Position numbers and translations under genes: made by a program. Shown here piece after piece: positions 33,624 through 42,226 of a DNA stretch of 64,000 bases. Under the pieces are notes generated by a model. That model worked only from the letters and a program-made list of their open reading frames with translations. It was not told where the DNA came from and did not search any database. The DNA comes from Holophagaceae bacterium. GTDB taxonomy: Bacteria > Acidobacteriota > Holophagae > Holophagales > Holophagaceae. The first letter of the stretch is position 1. Each line of letters opens with the position of its first letter. The stretch is taken from positions 22,959 to 86,958 of the forward strand of contig JANYAS010000156.1 in the NCBI GenBank assembly GCA_025361205.1, given 5' to 3'.

Positions 33624-34309
33624 ACCTTGTTCCAGGGTACTTCCCCCGCGGAGAGGAAGGCCTCCCCGTCCATTCCCATGCTCTCGGCGCGCTGAAAGAG
33701 GTGCTGGAGGGCTTCGGCCGTGGCTTCGGCATCCTGAAGAGCGCGGTGGGCCCGGGTATTGGTGATGCCAAGGAAGTCGCACAGCTCGGCCAGGCTGCGC
33801 CGGGGCAATTCGGGGATGAGCTTCTTGGCCAGCAGGCGGGTGCAGATGAGGCGATGCCGGCGCCAGACCCCTTCAGGCAGCCAGGCCTTGAGAAAGCTGC
33901 CGTCATAGGGTGCGTGATGGGCCACCCAGACGCGGCCCTCCAGCTTCGGGGCCAGCTTCAGGGCCACCTGCTCCCAGGGCGGAGCTCCCGCCAGCATGGG
34001 CAGGCTGATGCCCGTGAGCCGCTGGATCTCCTCCGGCAGGAAGCCCTGGATGGAGGCCAGGCTGGAGAAGCGGTCCTCCACCACCAGGCCAGACAGCCTT
34101 ACCAAGCCAACTTCGGTGATCTCCGAAGGCTGGAGGAACCGCCCATCCTTGCCCCATCGGGCCTTCGGGCTGCCGCCGGTGGTCTCCAGGTCCAACACCG
34201 CGAACCGCAGTTCCCGCAGGGCGGGAGAGCTGGGTTCGAGGAGCCTCCCCAGGTCATCGCGGGGCACTCGGAGACCTGGGGAGGCTCCCGGGAGTGGCGG
34301 CTGGGTCAT
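33620..34309 (-). CDS. DnaQ-like 3'-5' exonuclease (DEDDh)
   Basis: 229 aa. ExoI motif 'FAVLDLETTGGSP' gives the D-E pair. ExoII is likely 'VAHHAPYDGSFLKAWL', and ExoIII-epsilon is 'TNTRAHRALQDAEATAEALQHLF' with the H and D. This is the DNA polymerase III epsilon-type fold. Without a polymerase or PHP domain it could be a stand-alone proofreading/repair exonuclease or an RNase T-like enzyme. It overlaps the zinc-ribbon gene upstream by 4 nt (ATGA), implying coupling. Context gives no substrate. Confidence 0.88.
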   Translation of the reverse strand: MTQPPLPGASPGLRVPRDDLGRLLEPSSPALRELRFAVLDLETTGGSPKARWGKDGRFLQPSEITEVGLVRLSGLVVEDRFSSLASIQGFLPEEIQRLTGISLPMLAGAPPWEQVALKLAPKLEGRVWVAHHAPYDGSFLKAWLPEGVWRRHRLICTRLLAKKLIPELPRRSLAELCDFLGITNTRAHRALQDAEATAEALQHLFQRAESMGMDGEAFLSAGEVPWNKV

Positions 34310-34728
34310 GCGCTGACCAGGGTCTTGAGGCCGTTCCGGAATAGCACGTCCACTTTCTTGCCCATTCTCCGCTGAATCCGGCCGAGGCCGAAGGAGGGAT
34401 GGTCCATCCAGGCACCCTCCTCCCAGTGTTCGGCCACGCTGTAGGGCCGTGCCTTCGCGCCACCCCCCTCGCGGGTTAGGGCCTCCTGGAATTGGGAGAC
34501 CAGCGACCCGGGGCGTGGGCCCCCAGCCTTGGCGGCGGGGGCAATGCGCGGGGCCCGGGGCAGAGGTTCGGGCTTGGCCGCGCGGAATTTATGCACAGAG
34601 CGGCAGTTCCCGCAGATGAGCTTGTCCGGCGTGCCATTGGTGGCCGTCAGCACCTGGTGCCGGGTCTCGCCGCCGCAGCGCCCGCAGGGCGCGTCCACAT
34701 CCTGGCCTGCATAGTAGAGCTTCGTCAT
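34306..34728 (-). CDS. Zinc-ribbon protein with C-terminal nucleic-acid-type SH3-like domain
   Basis: The start is put at the ATG at 34728 (MTKLYYAGQDVDAPC) rather than 34827, because the extra N-terminal 33 residues are low-complexity; this gives 140 aa. A CxxC-x22-CxxC zinc ribbon is visible ('PCGRCGGETRHQVLTATNGTPDKLICGNCRSVHKF'). A basic linker precedes the C-terminal 'WEEGAWMDHPSFGLGRIQRRMGKKVDVLFRNGLKTLVSA', which resembles the 'hp.fG.G.v......v.v.F..g.k.L' module seen at the end of DNA-repair helicases. A nucleic-acid-binding role fits its coupling to an exonuclease, but is inference. Confidence 0.7.
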   Translation of the reverse strand: MTKLYYAGQDVDAPCGRCGGETRHQVLTATNGTPDKLICGNCRSVHKFRAAKPEPLPRAPRIAPAAKAGGPRPGSLVSQFQEALTREGGGAKARPYSVAEHWEEGAWMDHPSFGLGRIQRRMGKKVDVLFRNGLKTLVSA

Positions 34729-34872
34729 GCCATCCAGCCTACCATCCGTCAGGTCAGGCGCCCTTCTGGGGTTGGACATTCCATCGGGAGGAAAAGGATG
34801 GGCGTCAGGTTCGGGACGGGACAGCAAGGGGGGCGGGAGTCGTGTGGCCCCCGCCCCCGTCAGGTCCCGTCA

Positions 34873-37011
34873 TCACTGCTTGGTATGGTCCAACAGGCCG
34901 GTGGTCATGAAATCGAACCCATCGTTCCGGCTGCGGAGCACGTTCGCATAGGGGAAGCTGAGCTCAGTGTGGGCGTGGATCCCCGGGGTCATGACCGCCT
35001 GGCTGACTAGCGTCTGCTTGTCCACGCCGTAGTAGTTGGTGACGTGGCTCGTGCAGTTGAAGACGAGCTGGTTGACCGTATTGGTGAAGGTGCCGACGTG
35101 GACGCCTTCGACTTTGCCGTAGGGCCCAGGGGAGTTGCCGAAATCATGGGTGATGAAGTAAGTGAACGTGCCGTCCGAGTTCAAGACGTACTGGGTGGCG
35201 TTATTGGAGTAATCAAAGGGATTCGGAAACCCGATGAACAGCCACGTGCCGATCAGGCTGGGATCGAACGGATCACTGACGGTGATGGTGCAGGCGGCGG
35301 AGAGCCCGTTCTTGCTGGCGCTGATGAGGGCTGTGCCCCGCCACACGGCGGTGACCAGCCCCGCGGAGGTCACGGTGGCCACCCCTGAGGCGTTGGAGGC
35401 CCATGCCACCTGGGCGTCGTAAGGGGTCACGGTGGACCCGTCGGAGAAGTGGCCGGTCGCCGTGAGGTCCATGGTCTGGCCCCGGGTGCCCGTGGCGGTC
35501 GTGGTGTTCAAGGTGATGCTGGTGAGGATGGGGGCGGCGGTGCTGACGGTGATGGCCGCCGTGGCGGACTTCCCGGAGGCGCTGGCCGTGATGGTGGCGG
35601 TGCCTGCGGCCACGCCGGTCACCACACCGCCGGCGTTGACGGTGGCCACGGAGGGCGCGGAGCTGGTCCAGGTGACACTGGAGTCGTAGGGCACGGTGCT
35701 GGTGCCGTTGGACCAGTTGGCGGTCGAGGTGATGTCGACGGTCTGGCCCACGTTCATGGTGGCGTTCGTCGGGTTGAGGGTGATGGAGCTCAGGGTGGGA
35801 CCGCTGGTGACGGTGATGGTCGCCGTGGCGGATTTCCCGGCGGCGCTGGCCGTGATGGTGGCGGTGCCCCCCGCTACGGCGGTAACCACGCCGCCGGCGT
35901 TGACGGTGGCCACGGAGGACGCGGAGCTGGTCCAGGTGACATTGGAGTCGTAGGGCACGGTGCTGGTGCCGTTGGACCAGTTGGCGGTCGAGGTGATGTC
36001 GACGGTCTGGCTCACGTTCAAGGTGGCGGTCGTCGGGTTGAGGGTGATGGAGCTCAATGTGGGGCTCGTCGCGCTCACGGTGATGGCAGCGGTGGTGTTC
36101 ACCCCGTTGGCTGAGGCCGTGAGGACCGCGGACCCCGCGGCCAGGGCCGTGACCAGGCCAGCCGCGTTCACGGTGGCCACGCTGGGGTTGTTGGTGCCCC
36201 AGGTGACGTTGGCATCGTAGGGCGTGGTGGACGTGCCGTTGGACCAGTTGGCGGTGGCGGTGAAATCGGCGGTCTGGCCGATGTTCAAGGTGACCCCGGC
36301 GGCCGGGTTGAGGGTGAGGGAGGAAAGGGTCGGGCTCGAGGCGTTGACGGTGATGGCGGCGGTGGTGTTGAGGCCGTTGGCCGAGGCGGTGAGGATGGCG
36401 GATCCGGCCGCCACGGCCGTGACGACGCCCGCGGCATTCACGGTGGCCACGCTGGGAAGGTTGGTGGTCCAGGTGGCAGTGCTGTCATAGGGGGTCGTGG
36501 TGGTGCCGTTGGACCAGTGGGCGGTGGCGGTGAAGTCGGCGGTCTGGCCGATGTTCAAGGTGACGCCCGAGGCCGGGGCCAGGGTGATGGAGGTGAGGGT
36601 GACGGCACCCGCATTCACGGTCACCGTGGCCGTGGCCTGGACAGCATTCTTGGCCGCCGTGATGGTCGCCGTGCCCATCGAGATGCCCGTGACCAGGCCG
36701 ATGGCCGAGACTGAGGCCGTTCCGGGGGCGCTGGAAGTCCAGGTCACCTGGCTGTCGTAGGGCGTTACCGTGGAGCCATCGGAGAAGGTTCCTGTCGCCT
36801 GGAGATCCGCCGAGCCGCCGACGGCGAGGGTGGGACCCGACGGCGACAGGCTGATGGACATCAAGGTGGCCGTGGCCGTGGGCGCGGGTGGGGGGACGGG
36901 GGCCGGCGAGCTTCCACCCCCACCGCCACAGGCGCTGATCACCAAGGACAGGGCCATCGCGAACAGGAGTCGGGCGGGGTGCAGGCTGGTGCGGTGCGGT
37001 GCCAGGTACAT
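34873..37011 (-). CDS. Lipoprotein with six tandem bacterial Ig-like (Big_2) repeats
   Basis: The start is set at 37011 (GGAGG upstream, MYLAPHRTS...), giving 712 aa. The signal peptide ends in a lipobox 'LSLVISACGGGGG', so the mature protein is a surface/outer-membrane lipoprotein. From ~residue 45 come about six units of ~88 aa, each with 'L.P....L.VGQT.D.TAT..WSNGT.T.PYD..VTW.S..PSVATVNA.GVVTAVA.GTA.ITAS..G..ATA.ITV'. The last ~125 residues are a different domain ('LIGTWLFIGFPNPFDYSNNATQYVLNSDGTFTYFIT'), lipocalin-like in look. The DNA repeats with a ~264-bp period. Adhesion is a usual role for such stalks. Upstream lies the shared dyad element. Confidence 0.88.
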   Translation of the reverse strand: MYLAPHRTSLHPARLLFAMALSLVISACGGGGGSSPAPVPPPAPTATATLMSISLSPSGPTLAVGGSADLQATGTFSDGSTVTPYDSQVTWTSSAPGTASVSAIGLVTGISMGTATITAAKNAVQATATVTVNAGAVTLTSITLAPASGVTLNIGQTADFTATAHWSNGTTTTPYDSTATWTTNLPSVATVNAAGVVTAVAAGSAILTASANGLNTTAAITVNASSPTLSSLTLNPAAGVTLNIGQTADFTATANWSNGTSTTPYDANVTWGTNNPSVATVNAAGLVTALAAGSAVLTASANGVNTTAAITVSATSPTLSSITLNPTTATLNVSQTVDITSTANWSNGTSTVPYDSNVTWTSSASSVATVNAGGVVTAVAGGTATITASAAGKSATATITVTSGPTLSSITLNPTNATMNVGQTVDITSTANWSNGTSTVPYDSSVTWTSSAPSVATVNAGGVVTGVAAGTATITASASGKSATAAITVSTAAPILTSITLNTTTATGTRGQTMDLTATGHFSDGSTVTPYDAQVAWASNASGVATVTSAGLVTAVWRGTALISASKNGLSAACTITVSDPFDPSLIGTWLFIGFPNPFDYSNNATQYVLNSDGTFTYFITHDFGNSPGPYGKVEGVHVGTFTNTVNQLVFNCTSHVTNYYGVDKQTLVSQAVMTPGIHAHTELSFPYANVLRSRNDGFDFMTTGLLDHTKQ

Positions 37012-37063
37012 GGAACTCCTCCAGGTGAGAAACCCCAGGGTCAGGTCCCGCCATCGAGTGGGG

Positions 37064-37096
37064 GAGGTACGCTTTTGCGAAGTCGGTTGGGCCACT
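37064..37096 (-). promoter_or_regulatory. Surface-regulon element, copy 1 (upstream of the Ig-repeat lipoprotein)
   Basis: GTGGCCCA-N16-CGTACC on the minus strand, 83 bp before the lipoprotein ATG. The N16 contains the conserved CTTC and AAAAG. This is the only copy on the minus strand, and it also lies in the 5' region of the divergent MocR gene. The dyad is the weakest of the six (3 of 6 pairs). Confidence 0.6.
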
Positions 37097-37156
37097 CCCG
37101 CCATTTACGGGTTTGGTCATTTACTCGCAAACTGGTCGTCCTCCCCGGAGCCAGAC

Positions 37157-38611
37157 CTGAGCGCAAGGACGCCTACCGTATTTCTCGATCCCAAGAGCCG
37201 GGAGCCGGTCTATCTGCAGATCGCCACCTCCCTCATGGGGGAGATCCAGCGGGGCCGCCTCCATCCCGGCGACCCGCTCCCTGGTTATCGGACCCTTGGC
37301 GAAAGCCTCGGTGTCAGCCGCAACACCGTCATGGCCGCCTACCGGGAACTACAGGCGGAGGGCTGGGTGGTCTCCACCCAGGGCGTGGGCAGCGTCGTCG
37401 CCCCGGATCCACCGACGCGACTCCCCGGCAAGGCCAACCCCAGCGCTGACGCCGCCATGGGTTTCGACCTGGCCGCGGGGAGCCATGAGGAAGCCCCCAA
37501 GGGCGCCCCGGGCTTGCTCAAGGTGGCCAGCGGGCTTCCGGATCCCCGCCTGATGCCCGGGGCTGAACTGGCCCGGGCCTATCGCCGGGCCATGGTACTG
37601 AACCGCCAGCACAACCTTGAGCTCGAGGACTCCCAGGGCCACCCCATGCTGCGCCAATCCCTGGCGCGGATGCTCAGCGAGTCCCGGGGCATCGCCGCTT
37701 CGCCCGACAACATCCTCGTCACCCGCGGCAGCCAGATGGCCCTGTTCCTGGCCGGCCAGGCCCTGATGACCCCGGGGGACGCCGTGGCCGTGGAGGCCCT
37801 GGGCCATCCCGGTGTCTGGGAGGCCTTTGCGAGTGCGGGCGCCCGGTGCCTGCCGGTACCCGTCGATGAGGAAGGCATGCGCGTCGGCGCCCTGACCCAG
37901 CTGGCGGAATCCGAGCGCCTCCGGGCCGTCTTCGTCACGCCCCTGCGCCAGTACCCCACCCTGGTGCCTCTTTCCACCGAGCGGCGTATCCGTTTGCTGG
38001 CCATGGCCCAGGAGCATCGCTTTGCCATCATCGAGAACGACCAAGACAGCGAGTTCCTGTTCGGCGGCCGTCCGCGCCCCCCCCTGGCGGCGGAAGATCG
38101 TGCCGGGGTGGTCATCCACGTGGGCACCCTCAGCAAGATCTTCAGCCCCAACCTGCGCCTGGGCTACGTGCATGGCCCCGCCCCCCTCATCGCCCGCATG
38201 CGGGCCCTCCGGCAGGCCCTCGATCGCCAGGGCGACATGGTGCTGGAGCGGGCCTTTGCCGAGTTGCTGGACGACGGCGCCATCCATCGCCACCTCAACC
38301 GCATGCAGCAGACCTACCGGCTGCGCCGCGACGCCCTGTGCCTGGCCCTGGGGAAGGCCCTGGGGGACCGGCTGAGCTTTCAGGTGCCCGATGGGGGCCT
38401 GGCCCTGTGGGCCCACGTGGCCGAGGGCGTGGACGTGGATCGCTGGGCCGCCCGGGCCCTGGAGCAGGGCGTGGCCTTCCAGCCGGGACGGCGATTTGCC
38501 TTCGACGGCAGTGCCGTGCAGGCCCTGCGCCTGGGCTTCTCCAACTACCCGGAATCCGATTTGGAAGAGGTGGCCGTCCGCATGCGTGATTCCATCGTGG
38601 AGGCGCGATGA
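37157..38611 (+). CDS. MocR-type transcription factor (GntR wHTH + aminotransferase-like)
   Basis: The ORF track begins at 36770 inside the divergent lipoprotein, which cannot be right. The conserved part starts near 37170 ('FLDPKSREPVYLQIATSLMGEIQRG'). In-frame candidates are a CTG at 37157 with GGAG six bases upstream, or a GTG at 37058; the start is uncertain. GntR helix-turn-helix: 'LPGYRTLGESLGVSRNTVMAAYRELQAEGWV'. The type I aminotransferase fold follows, with PLP lysine in 'HVGTLSKIFSPNLRLGYVHGP' and 'ENDQDSEF' near the cofactor. PdxR and GabR are known members. Its target may be adjacent: it shares an intergenic region with the Ig lipoprotein and overlaps a kinase gene. Confidence 0.88.
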   Translation: MSARTPTVFLDPKSREPVYLQIATSLMGEIQRGRLHPGDPLPGYRTLGESLGVSRNTVMAAYRELQAEGWVVSTQGVGSVVAPDPPTRLPGKANPSADAAMGFDLAAGSHEEAPKGAPGLLKVASGLPDPRLMPGAELARAYRRAMVLNRQHNLELEDSQGHPMLRQSLARMLSESRGIAASPDNILVTRGSQMALFLAGQALMTPGDAVAVEALGHPGVWEAFASAGARCLPVPVDEEGMRVGALTQLAESERLRAVFVTPLRQYPTLVPLSTERRIRLLAMAQEHRFAIIENDQDSEFLFGGRPRPPLAAEDRAGVVIHVGTLSKIFSPNLRLGYVHGPAPLIARMRALRQALDRQGDMVLERAFAELLDDGAIHRHLNRMQQTYRLRRDALCLALGKALGDRLSFQVPDGGLALWAHVAEGVDVDRWAARALEQGVAFQPGRRFAFDGSAVQALRLGFSNYPESDLEEVAVRMRDSIVEAR

Positions 38612-41600
38612 GCCTGCTGCTGACCGTTCTGGATGGCCGCATCACCCTCAAAGGAATCCTCGGCATGGGCGGTATGGGCGAGGTGCACCGGGCCTGGGAC
38701 GCAGGGCTGGAGCGGCCCGTGGCCGTGAAGTTCGTGCGGGGCGGTGATCCCAAGGAGGCCGATCGGCTGCTGCTGGAAGCGCGCCTCCAGGCCCGGGTGG
38801 AGCATCCCCACGTGGTGCGCGTGCACGATACGGGCACCCTCGAAGGTCGGCCCTGCATCGTGTTCCAGCTGGTGGAGGGGCAGACCTACGCGGATCTTCG
38901 CACGGAGGTGGGCTGGCGGGCCAAGGTCGAGCTGGCCGTCGAGGCCGCCCGCGGCCTGGGCGCCGCCCATCGCATGGGTCTCGTCCACCGCGACGTGAAG
39001 CCCGCCAACATCCTCGTGGAGAACACCGAAACGGGCCTCAAGGCTCTGCTCTCGGACTTTGGCTTGGCGAGAGATGAGGAAGGTGGGCTCACCCGGTCCG
39101 GCCTGTTGATGGGCACCGTGGATTTCATGGCGCCCGAGCAGGTGACGGGGGCCGCGCCCGTGGATTACCGCGCCGACATCTACGGCTTGGGGGCCACCCT
39201 CTATGCCGTGTTGGCGGGCCGTCCGCCCTTTCGGGATTCGGCGCGTTCGACAGCGCCAGGTCGCAACACCGAAGGCCTGGAACCCGTCACCGAAGCGGCG
39301 GAGGTGCATCCAGGCGACCTGCTGCGGCGGGTGCTGGAAGAGGACCCCAAACCCCTGTCGACCGAGGTGCCGGGCCTGCCCAAGGATCTGAGCGTGGTCA
39401 TCGCCAAGGCCATGGAGAAGGAACCAGCCCAGCGCTACGCCACCGCGGATGCCCTGGCGGATGACCTCAACCGGGTGTTGCAGGGCGAGCCGGTCCTAGC
39501 CCGGTCCGTGAGCTGGCTGGAGCGGGGCGCCCGCTGGACGCAGCGCAATCCCATTCCCGCGCGGGTCGTGGGGGCGGGCCTCCTTACCATCATGGCCGCC
39601 ACCGGCTTCGGCTTCTGGAACAGTCGCCGGAGCACCCTGGCGGCCCTGGATGCGGCCCAGATGGGCGGCGAGGCCAAGGCCCTGGAACTGCGCTTGCGCA
39701 CGGCCTATCTGGCGCCGGCCCACGATCTTGGATCGGTAATGGCCGAGCTTCGCCAGGGGGTCATCCGGCTCGAGGGGCATGCGGGCGCGGCGGGGGCCGC
39801 TTCGAACTATGCGCGAGGGCGGGTCTTTCTGCTGCTAGATGAACTGCGCGAGGCTCGCATGGCCCTGGAAACCGCCCGCGCCCAGGGTTTCCAAGGCCAA
39901 GGGCTGGAAGAAGCCCTCGGCCTAGTGTACGGGCGGCTCTATGACCAGGACTTGCCCAAGGCGGAGGCCCTGCAGGACGACTCGCTTCGAGCCGAGCGTC
40001 TGGCAGAACTGGACCATGACCTCAAGAACCCCGCCTTGGCCCATCTCCGATCCGCCGGGTTTACGTTGTATCAGCAGGCCTTTTCGAGTCTCCTTCAGCA
40101 GCGCTTCGAAGAGGCCCGGTCCCTGGCTCGCGGGGCCCGGGACCGGGATCCAGAAATGGCGGAGGCCACCCTGCTGGAAGTGCAAACCTGGCTCCGAGAA
40201 GGGCGATCCGCCCTGAACCTGCAGGATCTGGATCGGGCTCAAGTCTGCGCCTCCCAGGGTTGGATCCGGGGTCAAGGGCTGTTAGGGGATCTGCGCAGTG
40301 ACCCGGCCGTCCCCGTGGTTCTTGCCCAATTAAAAGGGCTGCAAGCGGGGGTGTCCGTGCGGCGGGGGATGGACGCCTCCAGGGACTTTGGCGAAGGGCA
40401 AGTGCTGGTGAACCTGGCCCTCGCCTTGGATCGGGATTCGTATCCGGCCCTCCTGGCCAGGGCCCTCCTGCTGGAGAAAGAGTCGAGCGTGAGCGTCGAT
40501 GCTTTCCGGGAGGATTCGCCCCGCAAGGCGGAGGCCCTGGTGGTGGCCTGCCAGCACCTTGTCACCCTGGCGCCTCGTCGTGCCGAAGGGCATGTCCTGC
40601 TCGCTGCGGCCTACCACCACCGGGGATTCAATGAAGCCCGGTTGGGCTTGGATCCCACGGGGGCCTACCGCAAGGGACGCCAGGAGGGCGAGGCGGCCTA
40701 TGCGCTGGAGCCCTGGAACCCCGAAGGCCTTCGGCATGCCTGCCTGAATGCCATGGCAGAAGCGACGTTCCGTGTGGAAAACGCGAAGGAGTCTGGTGAG
40801 GCCATGGGGGCGGCTGAAACCCTTTTCCAGCACCTGTCGGTGGCCAGGGGGCTCAATCCCTTGTCTCAGAAGGAGCTGCAAGCCGAACTCCTCTTCCTCC
40901 AGGGCAGGTCTGCCTGGTTCCAGGGAAAGGACCCAGATCCCTTCATGGAGCAGGGGTTTGCCCTTTATGAAGCGTTGTTGGGGGCCGCGCCGGATGCCCC
41001 AGTGCCCTTGGTGAACCTGGCTCATGCGGCCGGGGATTGGGCCGCGCTCAGGTGGACCTCCGGCCGCGACATCTCCCCGGTCCTGGGACGAACCATGCCA
41101 GCCCTCGAACGGGGGATCCTGCGGTGGCCCAGTCACCGGGCCCTGTTGCTGATCAACCGCTGTCAGTTGCTGGTGCTCGAGGCCTTTGGGCCCTCGGAGG
41201 AGCCCGTCACCCTGCAGGGCAATCGTGCGATGGTCGAGGCGCGAAGCGCTGTGCACCAGGCCATGGCTGCGGCCAGACATCCCCTCCTTCCAATGGCCTT
41301 GGGTTACATCCATCTGGCCCAGGGGCTGCAGGGCCTGCCTGGAGCGGGGGACAGGGCCTGCGTCCTGGTGGAACCCGTCTTCAAGACCTTTCCCTCGGGG
41401 GCTTCCCCCCGGTTTGCCCTGGCCGTGGCCCTGCGCCTGCGGGGGCGCCCCGGAGATCTGGCCCGGGCCCTGGGCCTTCTGGACGACGCCCAGGAAACGG
41501 CCCGGTTGGATCCCGAGTGGGGCGTCTACCGGGCCATGATCCTGGCGGCCATGGGTCGAATGGAGGAAGCCACGCGCCAGCGCGAGAAGGCTTTGGCACG

Positions 41601-41685
41601 CCAACCCCTGCTGGCGGGTCATCCGGTGTGGGCCATCTGGCCCAGGGGCTCTGAGCGGGGGGTGGGGAATCACCCCGGCCCGTAG
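38608..41685 (+). CDS. Serine/threonine protein kinase with transmembrane segment and helical-repeat C-terminus
   Basis: 1025 aa, overlapping the MocR stop by 4 nt (ATGA). Residues ~10-290 are a Hanks-type kinase: glycine loop 'GILGMGGMGEVHRAWD', lysine in 'RPVAVKFVRGG', catalytic loop 'HRDVKPANIL', 'SDFGLARD', and 'GTVDFMAPEQV'. One transmembrane helix follows ('VVGAGLLTIMAATGFGFW', ~315-332). The outer ~690 residues are Ala/Leu/Arg-rich helical repeats of TPR-like type ('ARSLARGARDRDPEMAEATLLEVQTWL', 'AQETARLDPEWGVYRAMILAAMGRMEEATRQREKAL'), presumably periplasmic. This is the PknB-like sensor layout. Translational coupling to MocR suggests shared regulation; substrate unknown. Confidence 0.92.
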   Translation: MSLLLTVLDGRITLKGILGMGGMGEVHRAWDAGLERPVAVKFVRGGDPKEADRLLLEARLQARVEHPHVVRVHDTGTLEGRPCIVFQLVEGQTYADLRTEVGWRAKVELAVEAARGLGAAHRMGLVHRDVKPANILVENTETGLKALLSDFGLARDEEGGLTRSGLLMGTVDFMAPEQVTGAAPVDYRADIYGLGATLYAVLAGRPPFRDSARSTAPGRNTEGLEPVTEAAEVHPGDLLRRVLEEDPKPLSTEVPGLPKDLSVVIAKAMEKEPAQRYATADALADDLNRVLQGEPVLARSVSWLERGARWTQRNPIPARVVGAGLLTIMAATGFGFWNSRRSTLAALDAAQMGGEAKALELRLRTAYLAPAHDLGSVMAELRQGVIRLEGHAGAAGAASNYARGRVFLLLDELREARMALETARAQGFQGQGLEEALGLVYGRLYDQDLPKAEALQDDSLRAERLAELDHDLKNPALAHLRSAGFTLYQQAFSSLLQQRFEEARSLARGARDRDPEMAEATLLEVQTWLREGRSALNLQDLDRAQVCASQGWIRGQGLLGDLRSDPAVPVVLAQLKGLQAGVSVRRGMDASRDFGEGQVLVNLALALDRDSYPALLARALLLEKESSVSVDAFREDSPRKAEALVVACQHLVTLAPRRAEGHVLLAAAYHHRGFNEARLGLDPTGAYRKGRQEGEAAYALEPWNPEGLRHACLNAMAEATFRVENAKESGEAMGAAETLFQHLSVARGLNPLSQKELQAELLFLQGRSAWFQGKDPDPFMEQGFALYEALLGAAPDAPVPLVNLAHAAGDWAALRWTSGRDISPVLGRTMPALERGILRWPSHRALLLINRCQLLVLEAFGPSEEPVTLQGNRAMVEARSAVHQAMAAARHPLLPMALGYIHLAQGLQGLPGAGDRACVLVEPVFKTFPSGASPRFALAVALRLRGRPGDLARALGLLDDAQETARLDPEWGVYRAMILAAMGRMEEATRQREKALARQPLLAGHPVWAIWPRGSERGVGNHPGP

Positions 41686-41845
41686 GTCACAGTCAATATC
41701 ACCCCCTCCGCCTGGGGCAGCCTTCCTTCGAGCGGCTTGAGCTTCAGGTGGAACCCGTTCCGCTCGTCCCGGGGCCGGTGGGTTCGGACATCCGCTGTCC
41801 ATTCCCCGGGATACCCGGGTGTGGCACCCACGGTTTGCGTGTGTC
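41670..41845 (-). pseudogene. Possible minus-strand C-terminal gene fragment
   Basis: One minus-strand frame between a TGA near 41850 and a TGA at 41670 reads like folded protein: 'VGATPGYPGEWTADVRTHRPRDERNGF' then 'LKLKPLEGRLPQAEGVILTVTYGPG'. It has no credible start and would be only ~50 residues, overlapping the kinase gene tail-to-tail by 16 bp. It may be the 3' remnant of a deleted gene. No family recognised; low confidence. Confidence 0.3.
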
Positions 41846-41896
41846 CGTCCCGGTCCCTTCAGGAGGCCCATCCGGAGCGTGATAGAGGTCTGGACC

Positions 41897-42127
41897 ATGC
41901 GTCAGGATAAGAACACCCTGCCGGACCAGCTGAAGGCGACCCAGCCCTACCCCCACAGCCCCATCCGCTACCGCGCGGCCTGGCACTAGCGGGCAGGCCA
42001 GCGGGAGTGGAATCTGGTGCTGATGGCCAATCAGGAGACCCTCCGGGACGGCCGTTTCAGCACCATGGCCGCCTTTCCCATCGCCTGGTAATACAAGCCC
42101 GTGGGGTCCGATGCCACGGCGGAGTAG
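41897..42127 (+). pseudogene. Plus-strand ORF remnant with in-frame stops
   Basis: Starting at the ATG at 41897 one frame reads 'MRQDKNTLPDQLKATQPYPHSPIRYRAAWH', TAG, 'RAGQREWNLVLMANQETLRDGRFSTMAAFPIAW', TAA, 'YKPVGSDATAE', TAG. The pieces look protein-like and stay in one frame across two stops, so this is probably a decayed gene. I do not recognise the family. With the fragment at 41670 it accounts for most of the 541-bp gap after the kinase. The copy-2 regulatory element begins immediately after it. Confidence 0.4.
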
Positions 42128-42128
42128 G

Positions 42129-42162
42129 GTGGCCCAGCCCCTTTCGCGGAAGTGTGCCTGGG
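42129..42162 (+). promoter_or_regulatory. Surface-regulon element, copy 2
   Basis: GTGGCCCA-N16-TGTGCCTGGG with inner CCTTTC/GGAAG. Outer arms pair at 5 of 6 positions. It lies 97 bp before the ATG of the secreted-protein gene at 42227, which heads a three-gene unit. Confidence 0.65.
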
Positions 42163-42226
42163 CAGAGGTCGGGCCGCTTCGCAACCTGATGACACGCGGT
42201 GGACGCCGCGCTGTCCCGGAGACGCC

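Noticed and set aside
34873-37011. CRISPR-like array because of ~264-bp periodicity
   Set aside because: The periodicity is coding, in frame, and matches Ig-domain length; there are no short repeats with unique spacers anywhere in the window.
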